Shown in pieces: positions 53,683 to 61,484 of a stretch of 64,000 bases of DNA. This DNA comes from a bacterium (GTDB lineage Bacteria; Oederibacteriota; CAKKQC01), in NCBI GenBank assembly GCA_919901855.1, contig CAKKQC010000007.1, positions 1 through 64,000 on the forward strand. Direction: 5' to 3'. The notes under the pieces are model-generated. The model was given only the letters and a program-made list of their open reading frames with translations, made no database searches and was not told the DNA's origin. Every line of letters starts with the position of its first letter. The first letter of the stretch is position 1. Position numbers and translations under genes: made by a program.

Positions 53683-55584
53683 TCAGAGGAACGCCTCGCA
53701 CCGGGCGACGAGCATCTCGTCGCTCTCGCCGTGGGCCATGCTGAGCGCCGCTTCCACGATAAGGTCCAGCCGCCGCGCGTACTTCACCGCCAGCGCCTTC
53801 GCCTTGAGTTCCATCGTGTGACGCACCCCGCCGCCGGGCCGGGTGGTCACGAACTGGGTCGCGGCCATCCGGACCAGTTCCTCGTCCGCGAACTCGACGG
53901 CCACGGTTTCGGCGGCCAGCGGGAAGAGGCTGATCGCGGCGAAGCCCCGGAACAGCGACTCGAGCTCGGCGAGATCCCTCTGGCTCGAGGGTTTCGCGCC
54001 CGCGACCCGAATGAACTCGGCCTTCGCCCACGCGGCCAGCTCCGCATGGCTCTTGAGCGTGAGCGGGGCCATCTCACCGGTCGCCGCCTCGCCGGGCCGG
54101 GCCAGCGCGCCGACGGCGTGGAGCCCGTTCGCAGTCTTCAGGAGAGCTTCAACCGCTGGGCCGGCATCGGCCCCGGGCATCTCCTCCAGCCACTCACGCA
54201 TGGAGTCGCGCCACCACGCGGGCAGGCTCGCCGCGAACCGCTCCCGGAGTTGCGGCGGTTCCATGCTCACGAGCGCGGCCGTCACACTGCCCCGGAGATA
54301 GCCGACCACGAGTTCCAGCCCCCCGTCCGCAAGCGCGGCCACGTCCGCGACGGTCCGGAACGGACCGCCGTCCCCGCCCGCCGCCTCGAGATGTTCCCTC
54401 AGCTCCGCCCGCCTCGTGAATCCGCAGTCCGAGGCGATCACGGCATCCTGCCGCTGGCCGAACCGCTCGAGGGCGGCGGCCCGCTCGGCGTCCAGATCCC
54501 TGCGGATCCGGCAGTCCGCGCCCTCGGGCGCCGCGAGGAGCCCGAGGCGAACGAGGGGCTCGTCCGCGAACTCCCGGGCCACCGCGTCCACGGCGAGCGG
54601 GAACTGCCCCAGGGCGTAGACCCCCTTGAACAGGGTCACGAGCTCGGCCATCGTCCGTCGGCTGGCAGGCGTGGTGCCCGCGATCCCGATGAACGCCTCC
54701 CGGCCCCACCGGATGACGTCCGCCCGACTCATGGCCGTGACCCGAGGCAGGATCCCTTTCCGGGTTTCGCCGGGCAGGTTGAACCCGCGGAACCGGCCAT
54801 GCAGGTCGTTGGCGACGTCGACGAGAAACTGCCTCGAGGCGTCCAGCGTTGGCTTGCCGCCCGACTCAGCCATCAGCCGACGGCAGTACTCGAGCCGGCC
54901 CGCGGGAATGCTCGCCGAGAACCTGGCGGTCATCGGGGCCGGCTCGCCGTCGAGAAGGACGGCGAGCGGCCCGTCATCCATGTGCCGGAGGATGAACTGG
55001 ACGGCGCCGTCGGGAAGCGCCATCACGTCCGCAACCGACTTGATCGGCCCAGGGACTTTGACGGGGCGGTTGCGCCACTCCTCCGTGTGGGCGCGCAGTT
55101 CGATCCACTCCTTGAACCCGTAGGCCATCGCGACCGCGAGTTGGGCGTCATTGAGATCCACCGCAGCGGCCAGGATGGCCGCATCCGATGCCGCCGCGAA
55201 CCGGTCGATCTTCCTGAAGATTGGGCAGGCCTGCGGGTCCTTGCGGCCGTGGGCTTCCAGCAGGTTCTTGACCTGCTGGCGGACGTAGTCGAGCTCGGGA
55301 TGTTCGGGTGTCTCCCCAAGAACAGACACGTTTGCGGGCCCCTCGACCCGGGCTTTCAACTCGCCCCAGCTCTTGAACCCGTATTCCATCGCAAGCGCGA
55401 ACTGGGCGTTGTGAAGGTCGAGCTCGGCGTCCAGGATCGCGGCATCGGCCGCGTCCTTGAACCGGTTGAGGTTGCGGAGAACGGCGCACACGGAAGCGTC
55501 CTTGCGTCCGTGGGCATGCAGGACGTCCTTGGCTTGTTTCTTGAGCTGTTCGAAACTGGCATTGGCAGGCAGGGACTTGGACAT
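53683..55584 (-). CDS. Large repeat protein with ankyrin-like and FliG-like internal duplications
   Basis: A 633-residue protein, ATG 55584, with AAAGGGGG upstream. Two ~68-residue units lie at 14-81 and 100-167. They share HGRKD, the R-F-x3-D-A-A-I-L helix and AMEYGFKSW/AMAYGFKEW, like proteins annotated as ankyrin-like. Two longer units follow, starting near 183 (SVADVMALPDGAVQFILRHM) and 411 (TVADVAALADGGLELVVGYL). They share RFSASIPA/RFAASLPA, W-x-R-E-A-F-type helices and LFPLAA-type motifs, and resemble FliG-type armadillo helices. No signal peptide or membrane segment. A scaffold or protein-binding role is inferred. Confidence 0.6.
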   Translation of the reverse strand: MSKSLPANASFEQLKKQAKDVLHAHGRKDASVCAVLRNLNRFKDAADAAILDAELDLHNAQFALAMEYGFKSWGELKARVEGPANVSVLGETPEHPELDYVRQQVKNLLEAHGRKDPQACPIFRKIDRFAAASDAAILAAAVDLNDAQLAVAMAYGFKEWIELRAHTEEWRNRPVKVPGPIKSVADVMALPDGAVQFILRHMDDGPLAVLLDGEPAPMTARFSASIPAGRLEYCRRLMAESGGKPTLDASRQFLVDVANDLHGRFRGFNLPGETRKGILPRVTAMSRADVIRWGREAFIGIAGTTPASRRTMAELVTLFKGVYALGQFPLAVDAVAREFADEPLVRLGLLAAPEGADCRIRRDLDAERAAALERFGQRQDAVIASDCGFTRRAELREHLEAAGGDGGPFRTVADVAALADGGLELVVGYLRGSVTAALVSMEPPQLRERFAASLPAWWRDSMREWLEEMPGADAGPAVEALLKTANGLHAVGALARPGEAATGEMAPLTLKSHAELAAWAKAEFIRVAGAKPSSQRDLAELESLFRGFAAISLFPLAAETVAVEFADEELVRMAATQFVTTRPGGGVRHTMELKAKALAVKYARRLDLIVEAALSMAHGESDEMLVARCEAFL

Positions 55585-55831
55585 GGCGGACCCCCTTTCG
55601 AGATCTGCCCGGTGTCCGCGCGCTCGGGCCGAAAGTGGGTCACGACTAGGTTTTGGGTCCCGGTCGGAGGTGGGCTCAGCCCTTTCCGCGGACAACGCGG
55701 CGCCCTCATGCGCCTTACCTTCACGATAGGCGTGTGTGGGGGGCGCCGTCAACCACCCGGACGCGATCGAAGAGGAGTACGGCTATCTGCCGTACACTAT
55801 CCACAGAGGCTAACCGTACAGGAGGATGCTG

Positions 55832-56101
55832 ATGGCGGGAAGGACCGAGAGGCTGGAGATAAGGATCTCTCCGGAGCAGAAGGGGATTCTGGAGCGTGCC
55901 GCGGCGGCCATGGGCAAGCCGCTTACGGGATTCGCGCTCTCTCACCTGCTCGAGCGAGCGCGGGAGATCGAGGAGCGTCCCCGGACGAGAGTCCTTTCCC
56001 ACCGGGATCACAAGCGATTCCTCGCGATCCTGGGATCCGGGGCCGCGCCCGTGCCGGCGCTGAAGGCCGCGGCGCGGAGGCACAGGGGCCGCATCGGCTG
56101 A
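55832..56101 (+). CDS. DUF1778/TacA-like antitoxin without partner
   Basis: An 89-residue ribbon-helix-helix protein. ATG 55832 is used because AGGAGG at 55820-55825 is 6 nt upstream; the earlier ATG 55826 directly abuts it. ERLEIRISPEQKGILERAAAAMGKPLTGFALSHLLERA is the DUF1778 fold (shown in its key parts: RLEIRISPEQK, MGKPLTGFALSHLLERA). In the TacAT class the antitoxin precedes a GNAT toxin, but here the next gene is a glycosidase, so the toxin is absent. TACACT at 55793-55798 is a likely -10. Confidence 0.75.
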   Translation: MAGRTERLEIRISPEQKGILERAAAAMGKPLTGFALSHLLERAREIEERPRTRVLSHRDHKRFLAILGSGAAPVPALKAAARRHRGRIG

Positions 56102-56240
56102 CGGGCCCGCGTGGACCATCGAGCGCATCCGGAAAGACCAGGCGCGGGATACATCTATAGCTGCGGAAACGGGGAGCTGAACGCGCCAATCAAGACTATC
56201 TCCCTGCTATTGAAGAGTTGAGTCGGGAGCCGAAGAGACA

Positions 56241-56246
56241 TACACT
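56241..56246 (+). promoter_or_regulatory. -10 box of a leaderless promoter
   Basis: TACACT, 7 nt before ATG 56254, which fixes that codon as the start. Confidence 0.5.
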
Positions 56247-56253
56247 GGCCCGG

Positions 56254-57963
56254 ATGGCTCCGGTGACGTTCGATCTCTCCCAGGTGCCCTACAGCCGGCG
56301 CGGGTCGTACCTGTGCGTCTCCCGGCTCGGCAACGGCGGGCTGTTCCTCCGGACCGTCCGGGGCGGGCTCGACCACCGCCAGGCCCTCTCGATCGCGCTC
56401 GTGCGCGACGGGAAGGTCGTGCCTGGCGAGGCTACGGCGACGCCGGACGGGATCACGCTGGCGGGCGGGGGCGTCAAGGCCGAGCTCGTCCTGTCCGGGC
56501 CCGCGCGGTTCCGGTTCCGGGTCGAGGGCGGCGGGCTCCGGCTCGCGGTACCCGAGGTGAAGGCGGGATGGAAGACCGTCTACGCCCTGCCCGACGCCGC
56601 CGGCCGCTGGCAGGTGAACGCCTCGCCGCTCGAGTCCCGGTACATGCTCGTGCCCCTGCGGGGGACGTTGGCCATGGACGCCCCCTGGGCCCGATCCGCT
56701 CCGGATCGAGTTGTCGCCGACTTCGTGCCGGTGGACGGCGTGGCCGAGGGCGCCGTCGACGAGTGGTTCTCGACGTGGGTGCCGGGGCCCGAGGGCGGCG
56801 TCCGGGACGCCCGCGCGTCGGTCGCGGCCGGGTTCTCGAAATGGCTGGACGGCACTCTCCCGGGCCCGCCGGACCTCGCGGATGCGCGCGCGCTCACGGC
56901 GTACGTGAACTGGTCCGCGATCGTGGGTCCGTCCGGGCACTTCCGGCGGGAAGCGATGCTCATGTCCAAGAACTGGATGACGAACGTCTGGTCGTGGGAC
57001 CACTGCTTCAATGCCATGGCGCTCGCGGCGCAGGACCCCGACCTCGCGTGGGACCAGTTCATGGTCATGTTCGACCAGCAGGACGCGCACGGGGCGATCC
57101 CCGACAGCCTGAACGACCGGACGATGGCGTGGACGTGGTGCAAGCCGCCGATCCACGGCTGGACGCTCCTCGAGTTGATGAAGCAGCCGGCGCTGGCCGA
57201 GCCCAAGCGGCTGCGGGAGGCGTACGGCCCGCTGGTCGCGTGGACCCGGTGGTGGCTCGAGCACCGGGACGCGGATGGCGACGGCGCGTGCGACTACCAT
57301 CACGGCAACGACTCGGGCTGGGACAACTCCACGGTATTCGACGGCGGGTGCCCGCTCGAGGGCGCGGACCTGACCGCGTTCCTGGTTATCCAGGCGAAGG
57401 CGCTGGCCGAGGTCGCCGGCCGGCTGGAGCTCGACGGGGAGGCGATCGAGTGGCGCCGCACGTCAGACCGGCTGATGAAGATTCTCCTCGCGCATCACTG
57501 GCGCGCCGACCGGTTCATCTCGCCGAAGTCCGGCGACCACGCGGTCGCCGACGGCGACAGCCTCATCGGGTTTCTCCCCCTGCTCCTGGGCCCTTCGCTC
57601 CCCGCGGAGGTCCGCCGGTCGCTCGTCGCCGGGGTGACCGAGCCCGGCCGGTTCCTGACCGACTGGGGGTGCGCGACGGAGAGCGTCCGGAGCCGGTTCT
57701 ACGAGTCCAACGGCTACTGGCGCGGGCCGATCTGGGCGCCGCCGATGATGATGCTCTGCGACGGGCTGGACCGGTCGGGGGAGAGGGCCACGGCGCGCGA
57801 CCTCGCGGCGCGGTTCTGCCGCACGGTGGCGAAGAGCGGGGCGGCCGAGAACTTCGACGCGAAGACCGGGGAGGGGCTCTGCGACCGTGCGTACACGTGG
57901 ACCGCGAGCGTCTTCCTCCTGCTGGCCAACCGCTTCCTCCTCCCCGGGCGTCAGGCGGTATAA
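56254..57963 (+). CDS. GH63-like (alpha/alpha)6 glycosidase
   Basis: A 569-residue protein starting MAPVTFDLSQVPYSRRGSYL. After an N-terminal beta-sandwich (to ~190), an (alpha/alpha)6 barrel shows WSWDHCFNAMALA (about residue 247), DQFMVMFDQQDAHGAIPDSLND, HHGNDSGWDNSTVFDGG and YWRGPIWAPPMMML, features of GH63/YgjK-like and trehalase-like enzymes. These cut alpha-glucosidic or alpha-mannosyl-glycerate type bonds by inversion. No signal peptide. The following kinase gene has its own -10 box overlapping this stop codon. Confidence 0.78.
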   Translation: MAPVTFDLSQVPYSRRGSYLCVSRLGNGGLFLRTVRGGLDHRQALSIALVRDGKVVPGEATATPDGITLAGGGVKAELVLSGPARFRFRVEGGGLRLAVPEVKAGWKTVYALPDAAGRWQVNASPLESRYMLVPLRGTLAMDAPWARSAPDRVVADFVPVDGVAEGAVDEWFSTWVPGPEGGVRDARASVAAGFSKWLDGTLPGPPDLADARALTAYVNWSAIVGPSGHFRREAMLMSKNWMTNVWSWDHCFNAMALAAQDPDLAWDQFMVMFDQQDAHGAIPDSLNDRTMAWTWCKPPIHGWTLLELMKQPALAEPKRLREAYGPLVAWTRWWLEHRDADGDGACDYHHGNDSGWDNSTVFDGGCPLEGADLTAFLVIQAKALAEVAGRLELDGEAIEWRRTSDRLMKILLAHHWRADRFISPKSGDHAVADGDSLIGFLPLLLGPSLPAEVRRSLVAGVTEPGRFLTDWGCATESVRSRFYESNGYWRGPIWAPPMMMLCDGLDRSGERATARDLAARFCRTVAKSGAAENFDAKTGEGLCDRAYTWTASVFLLLANRFLLPGRQAV

Positions 57964-57964
57964 T
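57959..57964 (+). promoter_or_regulatory. TATAAT box overlapping a stop codon
   Basis: A consensus TATAAT lies 8 nt before ATG 57973 and contains the TAA stop (57961-57963) of the GH63-like gene, giving a leaderless internal promoter. Confidence 0.6.
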
Positions 57965-57972
57965 CCGCCCAC

Positions 57973-58974
57973 ATGAGAGGGGCACGCGGGGCGCGGACGG
58001 GAGTCATCCTCGGGGTCGACGGGGGCAACTCGAAGACGGATGCCGTGATCGCGAACGCGCTCGGCCGCGTCGTCGCGATCGCGTCGACAGGCGGGAGCAA
58101 CCACGAGAACCTGGGCTTGAGGAAGTGCGTCCGCGTCCTTGACCGGCTCGTGACCGACGCCTGCCGGAAGGCGAAGGTGTCCCGCCGGGACATCCGGGGC
58201 GCGTGCTTCGGGCTGGCGGGGGTGGACATCCCCGCGGACTTCCCGCTCGTCGAGCGACAGGTGATCGCCAAGCTCGGTCTCCGCTGCCCGACGAAGCTCC
58301 ACAACGACGCCTTCCTGCCGCTCTTCAACGACCAGTACCGCAGCCGCGGCGTCGGCGTTACCGGCGGAGCCGGCCGCAAGTGGGTGGGCGTGAACGGGAA
58401 CCGGCTCTGGATGATCGAGGGCTACGGCCTGCCCGACCTGCGCATGGTCCTCGAGGCCGAACTGCTCCGGGCGGCCGAGGGCGTCAAGGTCCCGGACGGG
58501 TTCGACCGCCGGCTGCTCCGGTACCTCGGGTACCGGAGCTTCCGGCAGTACGTGGAGGAGCAGTTCTTCCGGACCGGCCGGCCGTACGTGAAGAACAGCG
58601 TCCCGGACTACTGGACGCGCCGGTTCCACCTCCCGAAATGGTTCGCCGGCGAGCTCCGGCGCGGGGGCGCGACCGCGCGCGCGGCCCTTCGCGAGTACGG
58701 CGGCTACGTGGCGGCCGGCGTCGAGGGCGTCCTCCGCAACACCGGCCTGCTCCGGGCGAAGGTGGACGTCGTCCTCTCGGGGAGCGTGCTCGCCAACGTG
58801 AAGCCCGTCCGCGACGAGGTCGTCCGGCGGCTGGCGAAAACGGCGCCGCGCGCCCGCGTCATCGGCGCGAAGTACAAGCCCGTCCGCGGCGCGCTCGCGT
58901 ACGCCGCCCAGCTTGCGTGGGGGGGCCTGCCCGACGGCGCCCTGCGCGAGCCCTGGCTGTTATACCGTCCCTAA
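57973..58974 (+). CDS. BadF/BadG-type ATPase, N-acetylglucosamine kinase-like
   Basis: A 333-residue protein of the ASKHA superfamily. ILGVDGGNSKTDAVI is phosphate-1, VGVTGGAGRKWVGVN corresponds to phosphate-2, and VVLSGSVLANVKP to the adenosine loop. Such proteins phosphorylate amino sugars or other hexoses with ATP in the cytosol. Placed between a GH63-like enzyme and a GH94 phosphorylase, it may phosphorylate the free sugar left after phosphorolysis. A 17-nt gap separates it from the phosphorylase gene. Confidence 0.8.
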   Translation: MRGARGARTGVILGVDGGNSKTDAVIANALGRVVAIASTGGSNHENLGLRKCVRVLDRLVTDACRKAKVSRRDIRGACFGLAGVDIPADFPLVERQVIAKLGLRCPTKLHNDAFLPLFNDQYRSRGVGVTGGAGRKWVGVNGNRLWMIEGYGLPDLRMVLEAELLRAAEGVKVPDGFDRRLLRYLGYRSFRQYVEEQFFRTGRPYVKNSVPDYWTRRFHLPKWFAGELRRGGATARAALREYGGYVAAGVEGVLRNTGLLRAKVDVVLSGSVLANVKPVRDEVVRRLAKTAPRARVIGAKYKPVRGALAYAAQLAWGGLPDGALREPWLLYRP

Positions 58975-58991
58975 CTGAAAGGAGTCCTGAC

Positions 58992-61385
58992 ATGCGCTAC
59001 GGACACTTCGACGACGCCGCCAAGGAATACGTCATCACCCGGCCCGACACCCCGCTCTCGTGGAGCAACTACCTCGGGACCACGGACTACGGGGCCGTCA
59101 TCACGAACAACGCCGGCGGCTACGGGTTCTACAAGTCCGGGGCGCAGGGGCGGTTCCTGCGGCTGCGGTTCAACGGCATCCCCATGGACCAGCCCGGCCG
59201 GTACTTCTACCTCCGGGACAAGGACTCCGCGGATTTCTGGTCCGTGTCGTGGCAGCCGGTGGGCAAGCCGCTGGACACGTTCAAGTCCACGTGCCGGCAC
59301 GGCACCGCCTATTCGATCCTCGGGTCCGAGTATTCGGGCATCAAGGCCGAGGCCACGTACTTCGTGCCGCTGGGCCAGATCTTCGAGTACTGGAAGCTCA
59401 AGGTCACGAACACGACTAAGAAGCCGCGGAAGCTCTCGGCGTTCACGTACTGCGAGTTCTCGAACGACTGGAACACGACCCAGGACCTCGTGAACCTCCA
59501 GTACACGCTCTTCATCGTGAAGGGGTCCCTGCGCGACGGCCTCCTCTCCGTCGCCCGCACCGACCACATGCCCATCAACCCCGAGGGCCGCGTCGAGCAC
59601 GACTGGAGCAAGCGCAACTGGATGGCGCTCGTGGGCGCCCCGCTCGCCGGGTACGACACGAGCCGCGAGGCGTTCCTGGGCGCCTACCGGTCCTACGACC
59701 GCCCCTCCGCGGTCGAGGCCGGCAAGTGCTCGAACAGCAATGCCTACGGCGACAACGCCTGCGGGTCGCTCCAGGCGGACCTCGACCTGGCGCCTGGCGA
59801 GACGAAGGAGATTCTCGTCATGCTCGGCATCGGCGACGCCGGGCTGGTGGGGAAGAAGACCGTGGCCGAGTTCGGCTCCGTGGCCCGCGCCGACGCCGAG
59901 CTCGTGAAGCTCAAGGAGAGCTGGCACGCGAAGCTCGGGAGCCTGATCGTCGAGACCCCGGACAAGGAGCTCAACTCCATGCTCAACGTCTGGGCCCTCT
60001 ACAACGGGCTAATCACGTTCGCCTGGTCGCGCGCCGCGAGCCTCGTCTACAACGGCGAGCGCGACGGCCTCGGGTTCCGCGACTCGGTCCAGGACGTGCT
60101 GGGCGTGACCGCCGCGATCCCGTCGGATTCCCGGGAGCGGCTCGAGCTCCTGCTGACGGGGCAGGTGTCCACGGGCGGCGCCATGTCGGTCGTCAAGCCG
60201 TTCGACCATCACCCGGGCAAGGAGCCGGAGCCGGCTCCCGACCACTACCGGTCCGACGACTGTCTCTGGTTCTTCAACGCGATCCCGGCTTATGTGGCCG
60301 AGACCGGGGACGACGCGTTCTACGACAAGGTGCTCCCGTACGCCGACAAGGGCGAGGCGACCGTGTTCGGCCACCTGCGCCGGGCGCTCGAGTTCAACCT
60401 CACGCGCACGGGCAAGCACGGCCTGCCGTGCGGACTCGAGGCCGACTGGAACGACTGCCTGCGGCTGGGCTACAACGGCGAGAGCCTGTTCGTCGCCTTC
60501 CAGGTCCGCCTTGGGCTCAACGTCTACGCCGAGATCGCGGACCGGCTGGGGAAGCCCGCGGAGGTCGCGTGGGCCAAGGCCGAAGGGGCGAAGATGGACG
60601 CCGCGATCCAGAAGACGTGCTGGGACGGGAGCTGGTTCATCTGGGCCATCGGCGAGGACGGCACCGTGTACGGCACCAAGGACTACGCCGAGGGCCAGGT
60701 CTACTTCAACACCCAGGTCTGGGCCGTGCTCTCCGGGGCGGCCAGCCCCGAGCAGGCGCGGAAGTGCATGCAGACGGTCAAGGAGAAACTCGCGACGCCG
60801 TACGGGCTCATGCTCTCGGCGCCGCCGTTCGAGAAGACGCCGATCGACGTCATGCGCGCCGTGCTCTTCAACAACGGGATCAAGGAGAATGCCGGGATCT
60901 TCAACCACACCCAGGGCTGGGGCGTCATGGCCGAGTGCATGCTCGGCAACGGCGACCGCGCGTACGAATACTACCGGGCGTTCATGCCCGCGGCGTACAA
61001 CGACCGGGCGGAACTCCGCCAGATCGAGCCGTACGTGCAGGGGCAGACGACCTACTCGACGTTCTCGCCGCGCGCGGGGAACGCGCGTACGTCGTGGCTG
61101 TCGGGGGCGGTGGCGTGGGCGTACTACAGCGCGACGCAGTACATGCTCGGCATCCGTCCGGAGCTCCAGGGGCTGCGGATCGATCCGTGCATCCCGAAGG
61201 AATGGAAGGGCTTCACGGCGACCCGGCGGTTCCGCGGCAAGACTGTGGAGATCACGGTCAAGAACCCGACCGGCGTGTCCAAGGGCGTGAAGTCGCTGAC
61301 GCTGAACGGCGAGACGCTGGCTGGCAACGTGATTCCGCCGGAGAAGCTCCAGGCGGTAAACAAGGTCGAGGCGACCCTAGGTTGA
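58992..61385 (+). CDS. GH94 disaccharide phosphorylase (cellobiose/chitobiose phosphorylase-like)
   Basis: A 797-residue cytosolic phosphorylase; AAAGGAG precedes ATG 58992. GH94 features: GYGFYKSGAQGRFLRLRFN in the N-terminal sandwich, SVQDVLGVTAAIP, then GLPCGLEADWNDCLRLG with the catalytic aspartate in the D485-W-N-D488 motif, FNHTQGWGVMAE and TWLSGAVAW-like TSWLSGAVAWAYY. It splits a beta-linked disaccharide with phosphate, giving a sugar-1-phosphate and saving ATP. Cellobiose, chitobiose and others are used by different members; the adjacent amino-sugar-kinase-like protein slightly favours a GlcNAc-containing substrate. Confidence 0.88.
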   Translation: MRYGHFDDAAKEYVITRPDTPLSWSNYLGTTDYGAVITNNAGGYGFYKSGAQGRFLRLRFNGIPMDQPGRYFYLRDKDSADFWSVSWQPVGKPLDTFKSTCRHGTAYSILGSEYSGIKAEATYFVPLGQIFEYWKLKVTNTTKKPRKLSAFTYCEFSNDWNTTQDLVNLQYTLFIVKGSLRDGLLSVARTDHMPINPEGRVEHDWSKRNWMALVGAPLAGYDTSREAFLGAYRSYDRPSAVEAGKCSNSNAYGDNACGSLQADLDLAPGETKEILVMLGIGDAGLVGKKTVAEFGSVARADAELVKLKESWHAKLGSLIVETPDKELNSMLNVWALYNGLITFAWSRAASLVYNGERDGLGFRDSVQDVLGVTAAIPSDSRERLELLLTGQVSTGGAMSVVKPFDHHPGKEPEPAPDHYRSDDCLWFFNAIPAYVAETGDDAFYDKVLPYADKGEATVFGHLRRALEFNLTRTGKHGLPCGLEADWNDCLRLGYNGESLFVAFQVRLGLNVYAEIADRLGKPAEVAWAKAEGAKMDAAIQKTCWDGSWFIWAIGEDGTVYGTKDYAEGQVYFNTQVWAVLSGAASPEQARKCMQTVKEKLATPYGLMLSAPPFEKTPIDVMRAVLFNNGIKENAGIFNHTQGWGVMAECMLGNGDRAYEYYRAFMPAAYNDRAELRQIEPYVQGQTTYSTFSPRAGNARTSWLSGAVAWAYYSATQYMLGIRPELQGLRIDPCIPKEWKGFTATRRFRGKTVEITVKNPTGVSKGVKSLTLNGETLAGNVIPPEKLQAVNKVEATLG

Positions 61386-61470
61386 GGCGGTGCTGGGGTA
61401 GCGCAGGCTGTGACCGGGGTGCGGTTGGGCTCGCGCGCTCGCTGCTGTTGGAGAGCAGCCGCTTCTGGCG

Positions 61471-61476
61471 TATCCT
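61471..61476 (+). promoter_or_regulatory. -10 box of hsdM
   Basis: TATCCT, 8 nt before ATG 61485; leaderless. Confidence 0.45.
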
Positions 61477-61484
61477 GAAAGACG

